From: Canna indica
Taxonomy: Eukaryota > Streptophyta > Magnoliopsida > Zingiberales > Cannaceae
Direction: 5' to 3'
Length of the DNA stretch: 64,000 nucleotides
Assembly: GCA_034359265.1 (NCBI GenBank)
Contig: CP136896.1
Span: 9,889,501-9,953,500, forward strand
A program made the position numbers and the translations under genes. This document shows, in pieces, positions 21,624-34,100 of the stretch. How positions within the stretch are numbered: the stretch's first letter is position 1; each line of letters begins with the position of its first letter. Below the pieces are notes generated by a model, which did not search any database, was not told where the DNA came from, and saw nothing but the letters and a program-made list of their open reading frames with translations.

Positions 21624-23655
21624 TGTCAGGTTAGAAAGTGGATGTAGGGAAATCAGAGGTCTTCTTTCCAAAATATTGTAATGTAGCAACTAAGCATGAA
21701 ATCTGTCAAATATTAGGAATGAAATAGGGGGGTTTTCCAATGAAGTATCTAGGTGCTTATGTATCACCTAAAAAGCTGAAAAAAGAGTATGAGCTGAAGT
21801 TGGTAGAGAAAGTTGTAAAAAAGGTGGAGCCCTGGGCAAGGAATTTGCTTTCACAAGCTGGCAGAAAGGTCCTAATTAGTTCTGCTCTGAATTCAATCCC
21901 TATCTACTCATTCATAACTTCAAGGGTAAGTGGAGACTCAATAAAGAAGCTGACAAAGGCTACTAGGGATTTCTTTTGGAATTCTAGTAGTAAAGTGAAA
22001 TATGCAAAAATGATAAGCTGGAAAACAATCACTGCAAACAAGGGAGCAGGGTGTTTGGGAATTAGAGATTTAGCAATCATGAAGAAAGCTTTAATGACAA
22101 AGAGGATATTACTTTTGTTAAATGAAGAGAAGCACGTATGGACAACTCTAATGATAGAAAAGTATGGAAAATTCAATCCATGGTGTATGGAAAGTGGCAA
22201 GAAATTATCCTGGGCATTAAAGCCAGTTAAAAGTACTATGGATGATTTAAAAGAAGGCTTGAGGAAAAAAGTTGAGAATGGTGAGAATACTAACATATGG
22301 AAGGAACCATGGTTAGGTACGTTACCACTAAACTTATGGCCTACTTATATAAATATAGTGGAGTTGGGAAAGTATGAAAAGGTGAATGAGCTGATAACCA
22401 GTGAGAGTTGGTTCAATGAGAAGATTGATATCTGTTTTGGAGAGCTTCAAAAACAAAGAATATATTTAATACAGCTTGATAGAGAAGAAGGGAAGGACAA
22501 GTGGATATGGACAGAAAATTTGAGAGGAGAACTAACCGTTAAGAATGCTTACTGTTTTTTGAAAAAAGATGAGAACATGAAGGATTGGCCAAAGATAAAC
22601 TGGGGTAGTATTTGGAGAATCAAGGCTTTTGAGAGAGTCAAAATGTTTATATGGAGAATGCTTTGGGGTAGACTACCAACATCTGGGTGGATTGCAAATT
22701 TTTCAGGAGTAGAAGCAGATTGCTGTCATGTCTGCAGAGAAGGGGAAGATGAACTAAATCGTATACTCTTCGAATGCAAATACAGCAAGGAATATTGGGA
22801 GCTAGCTGAGAAAACTTTGGGTGCTATTTTCAAATACAAGAGCAACTGGAAAGAAGGGAGATGGTTAGAGGAGGCAAATGAGTTTGATACTGATTCTGCA
22901 ACTTTGCTGAAGGCTTTTCTAGCAACATCAATGTGGTTTTTATGGAAAAACAAAAACAATTGGACGTTTGAATTGAAGGGATGGGATGTAAAGTGTTTCT
23001 TAAACAAGGCTTTAAGGGAAGTATGGGAGTATAATGAGCTGTATAGAAACAAAAGCATGGGAAAAACATGAGAGTTCATGAAGAAGCTAAAGATGTTGAA
23101 ACTGATAATTGGGAAGCTAATTTATACTGTGATGCAGCTTTTGTGAAAGGTGGTGTTTTAAGTGAAAGTGGATATGTTTTAAAGGATGGTAATGGTATGA
23201 CAATATTAGAAGGAAGGAGAATTGACAATGCAGATAACCTACTCTTAGCTGAAACCTTGGCTATTTGGTTTGGGTTAGACAATGTGAGGAAGAAAGGGAT
23301 GGAAAAAAATTCTTGTTATGTCAGATTGCTTGAGGCTCATGAGGATATTAAGAAACGAGTTTGATAAACCTTGGGATATTTTAGTTTTGATAAGGGATAT
23401 AAAGAAGCTAGCTTGTGGAATAGGTGTAGTGAAGTGGCAATATGTTAGCAGAGATAAGAATAAGGAAGCACATATGCTGGCAAGAGGTGTTCCAATGGAG
23501 GAGTTGAATAGAAGAAACAGGGAAGTGAAGATCAATGCAAAGGTTGGTAGCTGTGTCGAAGGGATTCTTGTTGATATGCAGTTTATGGAAAATATGAATT
23601 CCAAAGAATTTTTCCGTGATGAATGTCAAATTATATTCAGCACTAGTAATATTTC
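21624..23655 (+). pseudogene. LINE ORF2, part 2: RT thumb, zf-RVT and RNase H
   Basis: This continues part 1 after the hAT insert: GKSEVFFP, then a long clean frame 21,740-23,071 with MKYLGAYVSPKKL, WARNLLSQAGRKVLI, the zf-RVT region IKAFERVKMFIWRMLWGRLPT (about 22,617) and CCHVCREGEDELNRILFEC. The RNase H domain starts near 23,119 with LYCDAAFVKGG (first catalytic Asp) and ETLAIWFGL, then runs on in another frame to WQYVSRDKNKEAHMLARG near 23,436. Plant L1 elements with an acquired RNase H domain are known; this copy fits. A frameshift near 23,335 and earlier stops make it defective. Confidence 0.88.
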
Positions 23656-23906
23656 TGTTTTACTATGCAAATAGATAAAGAGTGTTTAAGTAAGGAGAGG
23701 GACTGCAGCAATAGCAGTATGAAATGGAATCAGTTTGATGTTGAGTTGAATAAAATGATGACAAGAAAGGAAAATACACCTGCTTATGTAATTGGCGAGG
23801 GAAGTACGACTATGGCCCAATGCTCCCTCTATCCAGGGAAGAGTAGGTGGTGACATTCTTCTTGGTCTGTTTTGATTTTTTTTTAAAAAAGAATGTGAAG
23901 GAAAGT

Positions 23907-24590
23907 TCCTTCTTGTTTTATAACTTTTATGGGAATATTTTACACTCTTTTACAAAAGCACTATTTATTGATGAGAAAACATCTCAATTCCATCGAGTGC
24001 AGTCGTTTTGGACCAACTGCTTCATAAATTTACCAAGTCAATTCCATGGAAAGACATAACATGTATGAGTTATCACTTGTCAGAATAGACAAGAAAATAG
24101 AGTTCTATCATCATGTTTGGTGGGATTTAAAACAGAAGGGATAGTCCTATTCTCCATCTATTCTTAATAGATGAGAAATAACTATTCCTTTGTCTTGGAG
24201 AGGGACTAGCTATTTCATGCCTATTTTGCTCATTGTAATTAATCTTAATTATAAATATACATATATTATATTATACATATTTGTTATATTTTTAAATTAT
24301 ATAATAAATTATTTAATTAATTTATATTTATATTTTTAAAATTAATATTTTATTTTCCTAAAAAAATACAAAATTCATATTTTTATTATGTTATTACAAA
24401 TTATAATATTATTTATTTTTTAATTTTGTCTCTATTTTTTATTATTTTAGAATAAATTATAATATTATTAGAAAGACAAGTAAAATATTATAATATTATT
24501 AGACCAAAATATAATGTGTGAATAAATTATAAATTAATATAAATATTAATATTATTGAGAAGAATATTTTATCTTTATTTATTGTCTATT
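23907..24590. other. Intergenic, AT-rich, no gene seen
   Basis: From about 24,230 the sequence is very AT-rich. 'gaaataactattcctttg' (24,169) resembles 'gaatagttattc' at 30,352 on the far side of the next LINE, so both may belong to one older non-coding element that the LINE entered. Confidence 0.4.
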
Positions 24591-24620
24591 CATTATGTTA
24601 ACTAAGCCTCACGAAAAAAA

Positions 24621-26341
24621 ATGGCGGGAACAACTCTTAACAATGGCGAAAAAAATGGCGATGAAGAAGGTGACTTTGCTCGTCGAAATCTGAGATTAGA
24701 AGGAGCCTCGCGCACCCTTAAGAAGCCTAAGAAGGCGCCCGATCCTCCTGGGAAGGCTTCATCTGGGTCTTTTCTCTAGAAGAAAAAAGCAGATCTAGGG
24801 GATAACCTAAATACTTCTGAAGCGGCTGTGAAATCTTCGCATCAATCCCCATCGATCAGAGGTAAGGGCTTGGCCTCTAGCAATTTAAATTTCGCTGAAA
24901 GTAATAGAAAACATGCGCTGGCTAATAATTTCATTGCTATGTAGAATCCTCTCTTTGTGGTTAATCAAGATCCCCAAAGCTCTGTAATTCTGAACAATAA
25001 GAAATAGCCAAGTTCATGGGCTGCGCTTTTTAGAGAGACTCATATGTTTTATGAAATGTCCAAAAAGAATAGTATGGAAGATAAACTGAAAAAGATCCAA
25101 ACAGCTTCAGAAAACACAGTATGCATTGATGAAGAGTTAATAGCAGTAGCTAGATCAGAATGGTGCAATAGTCTATATGGAAAGTTTTATGGAAGTTCAC
25201 CTCCTCTCCACATAGTTCAGCAGGTGATGCCTAAGATCTGGAAGCTGAAATGTAACGTGCAAGCAGTTGATTTGGGCGCGGGCTATTTTTGTTTCAAATT
25301 TTTATGTGATGATAATAAGAATAGGGTCCTAACTGAAGGTCCCTGGTTCTTCAGAGGTCAAGCACTGCTCCTTACACCTTGGAAGCCAAATTTTCAACCT
25401 CTGATAGAGCAGATTGAAGCCATTCCGGTGTGGGTGCAACTCCCAGGTCTTCCTCTAGAATATCTACAAAGAGACATTTTATTGAAAATAGCTGGAATGA
25501 TTGGACATCCTATAAAAATTGATGGTGTCACATTGAAAGGCCAAAGGGCCAAGTTTGCAAGATTCTGCATTATGTGGAACCTGAAAGACAAAGTTCCTTC
25601 AGGTATTTGGATCAACGATGGTGGAGAAAGTTTCTGGCAGGCTATTGCCTTCGAAAGCATCCCAAAGTTCTGTTTCCAGTGTGGTAGGATAGGGCATTCA
25701 GCTGATTTTTGCACTCCTAGACAGCCTGAAAGCACTATTATTTCTAATAAAGCATTTCAGTGCAACCAAGTTGGTAAAGGGCCTGATGTAGTAAACATGG
25801 ATGCTGATACAAAAGAAGAGATTTTTGGTCCATGGCAAATTATAAACAGGAAGAGGAAACCTCAGGTCAGGAGGAATGTAAACCAAGACAATAGTGCCAA
25901 AAACAAATTTGAAGTTCTAAAGGGGATAAATGAGCAGAATTCAATCATGGATGAGGACAAAACTATTCCAGGTTTTAAAGTTACCAGTATGTCATTAAGC
26001 TCAAAGTCAGTTCCAACTTCTAATGAATCAGTTAAGGAAAAAGATACTCCAATTGAAAAAGGAATTTTTTGTAAGACCCCAAACAATAGCATGGTGTTTC
26101 AGTCTGATAGCAATGCTCCTAGAACCATTCAAGTTGATTTTGAAAAAGGATTGGAATCATTCTACACAAAGTTGACAGATACCTTTGTCGTTGCTGTTGG
26201 CAAAATCAAAGAGGAGGCAAACCCAGTAGATGTATCTGATGAAGACAGAGTAGTTGCTGCCTCCAACATTAAAGGGAAAATAAGGAAATCTCTCTCAGAA
26301 TATTCACCAAGAGTGCTTTCCCTTCAATCTAAAACAAAATA
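24621..26341 (+). pseudogene. LINE ORF1 (DUF4283 plus CCHC knuckle) with three early TAG stops
   Basis: One frame runs from the ATG at 24,621 (MAGTTLNNGEKNGDEEGDF) to the TAG ending at 26,341, interrupted only by TAG codons at 24,777, 24,942 and 25,005. From 25,044 it is open for 432 codons. The DUF4283 region (about 25,130-25,650) contains IPVWVQLPGLPLEYL and KIDGVTLKGQRAKFARFCIMW. The CCHC knuckle CFQCGRIGHSADFC is at about 25,669-25,712, followed by a polar tail. The product would be the nucleic acid-binding ORF1p of the L1 particle. Because there are no frameshifts, inactivation is by point changes only. Confidence 0.88.
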
Positions 26342-26440
26342 GAGCAAAGAAAAAAAAATTCTCCTTGGATGAAGATGTATCTGTATATGATGGGGATCCC
26401 TCTAGTGATATTCATAGAGGGAGCACTCAAATGATTTAAA

Positions 26441-29400
26441 ATGAAGTTCCTCTCATGGAACATAAGAGGAGGTCTTAAAGCCTCGGGCTGGGATTTCCTG
26501 GAAGTTATCCTTAGAACAGAAAAACCTAATTTGGTGCTCTTGGTTGAAACTCACCTGGTAGATAGTCAAGCGGAATTATGTATCAAAAAATTTGGCTCAA
26601 GTTGGAATGGTTACTTTATGCCTGGGGATGGGAAATCTAGTGGTATATTATTACTTGGAGGACTGATATAATGGATGCTAAATTACTGTACAAATGCAGT
26701 CGATCCATGCATGTCTCTATTTGTGTTAATGGGGGAATCCTTGCTGCTAACTAGTGTATATGCTAGTACTAAAGCTAGTGAAAGGGAAATTCTGTGGCAA
26801 TTTCTAAAAAGCTTGAACATTGATGGAGTGCCCTGGATACATGGGGGATTTTAATTGTGTGGAAATGCAAGAGGATAAGAAAGGAGGTAAAAGAAAGGAG
26901 GTAAAAGAAAGGAGGTAAAAGCTTCACTTCAGGAAAAGCTCTGGAATCATTCAAAGAACTCAAGTTTGATGCTGGACTAGTTGATCTTAACTTAACAGGC
27001 TTCAGATATACCTGGTGTAACAATAGGCTTGGTGACAAAAGGGTTATGGCAAGGTTAGACAGAATGTATGTGAATGATGAATGACTTTCACATTATGAAA
27101 ATGCTTCAGTTTGTCATTTGCAAAGACTAGGCTCAGATCATAGGCCTATTATTCTTGATACTAGATGCAACAATAACACAACTAGAAGAAGAAGGAATTT
27201 TATCTTTGAATTATATTGATTGGAAAATGAAAGTATTCACCAATATGTGAAGGATAATTGGAACAGCCTTCACTCCAATGTATATGTATCAGATGCTTTT
27301 ATGAAGAACCTAAATGACTTAAGCAAGGCCCTCAAACCTTGGAGTAGAGATGTGTTTGGTAATCTGGAAAGAAGACTCAAAGATACAAAGAAAAAGCTTG
27401 AGGTTTTTGAAGCCATTGATGAGCAAGGGGTAGCCACTGAGCATGATCTAAGCATGATTAGAAGTCTTACCAATAAAGCCATGGCTCTCTGCAGAGAGTT
27501 ACATATTAAATGGTGGACAAAAGCAAGGACCAATTGGATTGAAATGAATGATAAAAATATCAAGTATTTTCACACCTTGGCTAAATTCAAGAAAAGAAGG
27601 AATATAATTAGAGAAGTCACTGTGGATAATAAAAGGATTGATGATGTTAACTTGATAGCTGGGGAGTTTATGTTATGGTACAAAGACCTTTGGAGTCTCG
27701 AGTATGAAAGTGTCCCTGATATCAACTGGAATGAAATCAGGAAGTTAAGTTGGAAGCAAATTCCTACAAGCAAACATGATTCTCTGATTAAGAACTTCAC
27801 TGAGGTGGAGATTATTAATGCCATGAAGAGCTTAGGTAAAGAAAAAGCTCCTGGTCCCGATGGTTATAACTTGGAATTCTACTTGAATTTTTGGGGGATT
27901 ATTAGTGATTCCTATATGAAGGAAGTAAACATTTTTCATCAAAAAAGCTTGTTGCCTGAATCAAGGGGAAAGACCAGCCTTATTTTCATCCCCAAGAAAG
28001 ATAACCCAGCTGTGATAAAGGATTACAGGCCCATTGCTTTATGCAATGTGGCCTACAAAATCCTATCTAAAGCCATTGTTAACATGTTCAAATCATGGAT
28101 TAAGCATATTGTATCCAGTGAGCAGGTTGCTTTTATTGAAAAGAGGAATATGCATGATAATATTATTCTTCTATCAGAAATAGTCAACATTGTCAGCAAA
28201 TCTAAAAGAAAGTTTTCATACTTCATTATCAAGTTAGACTTAGAGAAAGCCTTTGACAGAGTTAGCTGGGAAGGCCTAATTGGTATCTGCAAATGCATGA
28301 ATTTGCCCTCTAAGCTCATCTCGTGGTTTATTACTTGTCTTAAATCTGCAAATTATAAATGCTCCATTAATAGTATTTACTTTGAATCATTTAAAAGCTC
28401 AATGGGGGTAAGGCAAGGTGATCCCATCTCACCTTACCTATTCATTATAATACAAGAGCTTCTATCCCTTCTTATCAAGAAAGAGGTGGATCTGGGACAC
28501 ATCAAAGCATTCAAATACAGAGGGCTAATCGTAAGTCACCTTTTATTTGCGGATGATACTATATTGGTAGTTAAATGCTGCAAGAAGTCTTGTGAGGTTA
28601 TAAAGTCCGTTTTAAGGCAGTATGGGGTAATCACTAACTAGAAAATAAACTTTGGCAAATCAGAATGCTACTTCCCAAGTGCTTTTCCAAAAGCAAAAAA
28701 GAACTGATTTATGTAAACAGTTGGGTATAAAAGAAGGTTCTCTGCCACTTAAGTACCTTGGAGCATACATTGATAAGGGCAAAATATCTATTAATATTCA
28801 GAGGCAGATAGTGAGCGAAGTGGAAAATAGACTTGATTGTTGGGCTAGCAAAAATATTTCACAAGCTGGTAAAACAGTTCTACTTAATTCGGTTGTCAAC
28901 TTTATTCCTATTCATTCTTTAGCTACTACTTGGATCAGTGACAAAGTAGTGAATGAACATGAAAAGATGGCTAGGAATTACTTTTGGAAATCTGGTAAGA
29001 ACAGTCATGATTTTCACTTGATCAATTAGAAAAAAGTTTCCCTCCGCAAAGGTCGTGGAGGCTTAGGAGTTAGGGATCTAAAATTGGTGAAAGTTGCCAT
29101 TCAGGCTAAGAGAGTACTGCCTTTTTTGAATAACAAAGACTCTAAGTGGATCTCAATCCTTAAGCTTAGATTCAAAAATATCCACCCCTGGCAGATGGAC
29201 TATGGTCATCAAGGCAGTTAGATAGTTAAAGGAATCTTCTCTGCAATGACAAAGCTTAGAGAAGGATTGAATGTAAGAATTGAAAATGGATGTAGAACAA
29301 ATGTGTGGAGTGGTCCCGGGATCACCTACATTCCTATTGATAAGTGGCCAACATACATTAATATGGATATGGTTGATTGTGTTTGTTCAGTGAGTGACCT

Positions 29401-30330
29401 TATACATGATGGTAAATGGGACCTAAACCTGCTAATGTCTATCTTTGACATTGAAATGGTCAAAATTATCTCCAAGATTTATCTGCCTAAGGAAAATACG
29501 GTTGACAAATGAGTTTGGGCCTTAAACAAAAAAGGTAAACTGAATTGCAAAATTGCATACAACTTCCTAAAAAAGGAAGACATGGGGGATAATGCCATTG
29601 ACTTTGATTGGAGACTCTTATGAAATCTAAAAGTTCTACCGAAAGTTAAGTTCTTCTTGTGGAAAATGATATATGGAAGGCTTCCTACAACTAAATGGTT
29701 ATCAAGGGTCAGCAAAATAGCTGAACATGATTGCTTCATTTGCGGTGAGGGTCAGGACAATATCAAATATATTTTCTTTGAATGCAAACTTGCAACTGAA
29801 CTATGGTCATCCTTGGAAGTTATTATAAATTTCAAATTTGCATTTAAGGACTTATGGCCTCAGGGAAAATGGATTGATGAAGGTGGTAGCCTGGACAAGG
29901 ATAAGAAGCAATACCTCACTAGTTGTATAGCAGTTGGGCTTTGGTTCTCGTGGAAGAACATAAACGACAGATGTTTCAATGGCAAAGGCTCAGAATGTGT
30001 CTCCTTAGTCTACAAAATACTGGCTGAGATCAAAAGTGTTTGTAAGTTGGAGAAGTTATTCAAAGCAAATGATGGAAGTAGCAAAGGTTCATTGAATGTC
30101 GATAAGTTTAATGCCAACTTGTATGAAAATATTGCTGATGATTCCATTTCAAGTACCAATGTGTTATGTGATGCTTCCTGGATTAATGGTAAGGTTGGAT
30201 TGGGTTTCTATTTTTAGAACAGCTCCAAGATTTTTGTTGTTATAGGTTTTCAGTGTTCATTTACTCAGGACTATCTATCAGCTGAACTCATGGCCATATG
30301 GGTTAGTCTTATCAATGCTGAGCTCCTAAA
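26441..30330 (+). pseudogene. LINE ORF2 (endonuclease, RT with intact FADD, zf-RVT, partial RNase H)
   Basis: It begins MKFLSWNIRGG with the APE endonuclease (VETHLVD at about 26,545; SDHRPIILD near 27,138). RT spans about 27,790-28,640 with APGPDGYNLEFY, YRPIALCNVAYKILSKAI, LDLEKAFDRVSW, VRQGDPISPYLFI and the catalytic LLFADDTILVV (about 28,542). A later frame stays in register from 28,652 to 30,217, broken only by stops at 29,027, 29,219, 29,510, 29,621 and 30,215; it includes LPKVKFFLWKMIYGRLPT, the CFICGEGQDN zf-RVT part and RNase H LCDASWING. The endonuclease is also shifted by a triplicated 14-bp word. Confidence 0.88.
26880..26921 (+). repeat. Triplicated 14-bp word in the LINE endonuclease
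   Basis: Three perfect tandem copies of 'aaaggaggtaaaag'. The reading DKKGGKS-FTSGKAL needs a single copy, so two extra copies (28 bp) shift the frame. Confidence 0.9.
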
Positions 30331-30347
30331 CATTATGTTAACTAAGC

Positions 30348-31113
30348 AATAGAATAGTTATTCATTGTGTATTCATGATGCCAATCAAATAGAAAAATGA
30401 TTATTATTCCATTGGTCTTCTATTAGTGTTCTTTATCTATTCATATTTATTATCTATTTTGTTTCTCATCAATTCCAATAACCAAATCTAAATCATGAAT
30501 ATTAAAATATTCACAAATTTTAATTGATACATAAAGATGAGTGGCAACATTTTATATATTGCTTAGAGATCTAAGGTTCAAATTCTAATATGATCATCTA
30601 TTGTGATTTTCTTTGTTAAAAAAAAATATGAGTAGTTCCGATCAATTAATTGAAAGTTGAAATTTCGATCAACTGTTTTGATTTTTTTTTTCATAGGGTT
30701 ATTAATTGTTGAAAGTTACTTTTGAATATCAAACTCTTTATAATGCCTCCGTTCAACTCATTCCAAAATATATCATCCTTAATGAAGTTGTTTTTATTAA
30801 TCAAATTTTATATTTTAAATATAATTATTTTTAAACTAACATAAAATTTCATGAAATTTTTAATTTAGTCATATAAACACTAATAACATGACATTGACAA
30901 TCAATTTAATATAAACATTATTAACATGAAATTGACCTGCACAAGTGACAATTAAAAGATAATAGAGCTATGTTAACTTTCACATATTTTAGGCTCTTAA
31001 AATCGGGGTAATTAATAATTCAATAACATATAATCATTTATCGTCTCTATAATTTTCATCTCTTGAAAGAACTCCAGCGAAGATAAAGAAAAGTGATAGC
31101 GATACAAGAGGCG
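30348..31113. other. Intergenic, upstream region of cpFtsY
   Basis: AT-rich, no gene. The last 100 bp hold the likely promoter and leader of cpFtsY. A weak TATA-like word 'ctataatttt' lies at 31,045-31,054, about 60-70 bp before the ATG. No conserved element could be named. Confidence 0.4.
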
Positions 31114-34100
31114 ATGGCCGTGGCTGCTCCATCGCGGCTCGCCGCTACCTTCCTCTCGTCTCCTCCTCCTCCTCTCTCCTCCTCCTACTACAGTCCCTCC
31201 GCCACGCTCTTCCTCCGCCGACCCGGCCCAGCTGCCGCCCGTTTCCGATGCGCCGCTGGGCAGACTGGGTTCTTCACCAGGCTGGGCCGCCTCATCAAGG
31301 AGAAGGCTAAGAGCGACGTGGAGAAGCTCTTCTCTGGCTTCTCCAAAACTCGGGAGAGCCTCGCCGTCGTGGACGAGCTCCTCCTCTACTGGAACCTCGC
31401 CGACACCGACCGCGTCCTCGATGAACTTGAAGAGGTTAAAAAAATTGATTTCGACGCTGCTGGATCAATAGGAATTGGGGAACTGAAGCGCAATTTGCAA
31501 ATTTCTTGTTGTAGGCGTTGCTGGTGTCCGATTTCGGGCCGAGGATTTCGTTCAAGATCGTGGACAGCCTTCGGGAAGATATATTAGCAGGAAAGCTGAA
31601 GTCCGGAAGTGAGATAAAGGTGGCTAATTCTTTATTCAATCCCCTTCTGGTTTGGGTTTATTTGTCGACTTTTATTGACTCTTTTAAGATCTTTATTCTT
31701 GTGGGATAACGTGCAGGAGGCTCTGAAAAAGAGCGTACTTCAGTTATTGACAAGCAAGGGCGCAAAGACAGAGCTCCAGCTGGGATATAGGTTTCACCCT
31801 TTTATTTTTTGCTCATGTATTTACCTTATTTCTCGTACTATCGAGCTCAAGTTGCCGAGGCTTTGTTTTCTCTGTATTACCAGGAAACCTGCAGTGGTTA
31901 TGATTGTTGGTGTCAATGGTGGTGGAAAGACAACCTCTCTTGGTAATCATTTGAAAATTCTATTTCCATTTTATCTTTTTTTTCCTAATATGACTAGTAT
32001 ACAATATTATACAAATAATGGAGAGGATTCTCGTATGACTAGTAGCAGATAATTTGTTGAATCTTGTATATTTATTTTAGGACTTACTCATCATAAGTAG
32101 TTATAATACTTGTATGCACATGCTAATGCTTTTCTTGAACATGCATGGAATATCTTGAGGATAAGTTACCACTTCCTCATATTAAGAGACTTTGATGTCT
32201 GGTAAAGCAAATCTTGTAGGCTGGGGAAAGTAGAAAACCTGAATAAATTAGGCAATTCTCACACTATGTAACTCTTGTTCACTAAAATATACTGCAATCT
32301 GTTCTCCATTTTTGTTATATTTGGTTATGTAATAACCATTTGAATTGTTCTCATTCCAACTTTGCAGGGAAACTTGCTCGTAGGTTGAAAAATGAGGGTG
32401 TAAAGGTGAGTTTCTACTCTTGTGGTTTGTCAATATTTATGCAAACTGAATGTGCTTCTTTCTTACCACAGCGTTTCCTTGTGAAAAGACTCATTATTGC
32501 AGTTGCAACAAATCACGATTTAATTATTAATTTTCAAAAGCTACATCCTTATAGTTTCACAAAAAGAGTTGTTGTATTTACCTTTCTAGAACCCAAATCA
32601 ATCTTTATATTTGCTCATCTCCAAGGCACCAAAAAGGCAGTAGTAACAATACCTTCACCTGAAAAATTGCTGACTCTTGCTTTATTTGGAAGAGTTTGTG
32701 CATCATTAGCTTTTGGAAAGAAAACATTGTATTAACATTCATACCTCATCATAATTGTTATGAAATTTCGCTGAGCATACACACAATCACACACAAAGAA
32801 GAGATACGAGAGAGAAGAGCACAAGAATTTTAACGAGGTTTGGCCGATGATGCCTACGTCCTCGGGGCAAGAACAGAGAGCGTTTTCACTGTATCAGAAA
32901 AAGTGTATTCCGATTTTATCACAAACCCATAAGAAACTCCTTGTGAAACCCTAAATCACAACTGGGCCAAATGGGCCTCACAAAATATAGAATAATGCAA
33001 TGCAACATGTCCATTCCGCTCATATCTCCATTTTTCTTCCAATTCAAGTCGCACCACGAGTTCTTCGAGCCGGGTCATACTTCGGATCCACCAAAATTCA
33101 AGACAAAAGATAACAATAATATTTCATAAAAAGATAAATTCCTGATTATCACAGCAGATGATATCCATTTTTTTCAGGTTTTATTAGCAGCAGGTGATAC
33201 ATTCAGAGCAGCAGCTAGTGAACAACTGGAAATATGGGCAGAAAGAACAGGGTCGGAAATAGTTGTGGCTGATGGTGACAAGGTTAAGGCTGCATCAGGT
33301 ACATAGATATTGTGTGATAATTTTCATCAAAGAACTTCCAATCTCACATGGTTTCTATCTTACATCTTATTCTATTGCCACGTGCTGATATTAATAGATA
33401 AATGTTGTTTATCCTTCTAATTTTGCTTCCGGGATAGTCCTTTCACAAGCTGTAAAAAAGGGCAAATTGGAAGGGTATGATGTAGTCTTGTGCGATACAT
33501 CTGGACGTATGTATATTATCCATTCTTTTAATTTCTAGATTACTTGCAGTTTCTCTCTTTCTTACAGTACCAAAGTATATCAGGTCTGCACACAAACTAC
33601 AGTTTGATGGAAGAGTTGGTTGCTTGCAAGAAAGCTGTTGCTAAAATCATTCCAGGTGCACCTAACGTATGCTATGCCAACTTGCATAATCAAGCTATTT
33701 GGTTGCTGACCGCAAATGCAATGTTCTTTAAGAAACAATAGCAAAACAAATTATTCTATTTGATCCAACCTTATTAATGATAGCATGCTCTCCTTTCCAT
33801 GATAAGCAAAATGATATAACAAGTAGTAGTTGAAATTTCACTAGGCTTAGAGAGAAAATGCTAGCAAGTAATAGAATAATACACAAATTATGATATTTGG
33901 AAATTGTTTGGACTAAAGATAAGTAAAGAATAAGCATGTCTGATGGCTTAATGAAGAGACCTAAGAAAAAAGCTAAACATACTAATCAGTTCTGATGCAT
34001 GAAGAGTTTTTAATTACTGAGGGGTGAGAGAAGGACATAAGATAGTAACTTCATAGGTGATTTTTATTTATTTTGTATTTCAATTTTCATGTTTGAAAAT

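Larger units (their letters stand above)
10511..23906 (+). mobile_element. L1-type LINE with RNase H, split by two hAT elements
   Basis: The outer borders are 'agaatgtgaagggaagt' at 10511-10527 and 'agaatgtgaaggaaagt' at 23890-23906, 16 of 17 identical, read as the TSD. LINE parts in order are ORF1 (10,532-about 11,530), endonuclease and first part of RT (about 15,694-17,463), and the rest of RT, zf-RVT and RNase H (21,624-about 23,650), ending in a short A tract. The gaps hold a hAT relic plus an AT satellite (about 11,575-15,693) and a complete hAT (17,464-21,615). Compared with the copy at 24.6 kb, roughly 1 kb (end of ORF1, start of ORF2) is missing at the first gap. Confidence 0.8.
24591..30347 (+). 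mobile_element. L1-type LINE, full at the 5' end, cut short in RNase H, 17-bp TSD
   Basis: Perfect copies of 'cattatgttaactaagc' at 24591-24607 and 30331-30347 flank an insert of 5,723 bp. It holds ORF1 (start 24,621), then ORF2 with endonuclease, RT, zf-RVT and the first part of RNase H. It stops at ...LINAELLN, next to the TSD, without poly(A) or 3' UTR. The protein sequence is the same type as the LINEs at 10.5-23.9 and 53.9-64 kb. Confidence 0.92.

Noticed and set aside
24110..30490. An older MITE split by the LINE at 24.6 kb
   Set aside because: 'gaataactattc'-like words occur on both sides, but outer ends do not align as inverted repeats, so it is mentioned only as a possibility.
32340..32735. 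131-codon plus-strand frame in cpFtsY
   Set aside because: Its first 22 codons include exon 5 of cpFtsY; the rest is intron read-through.
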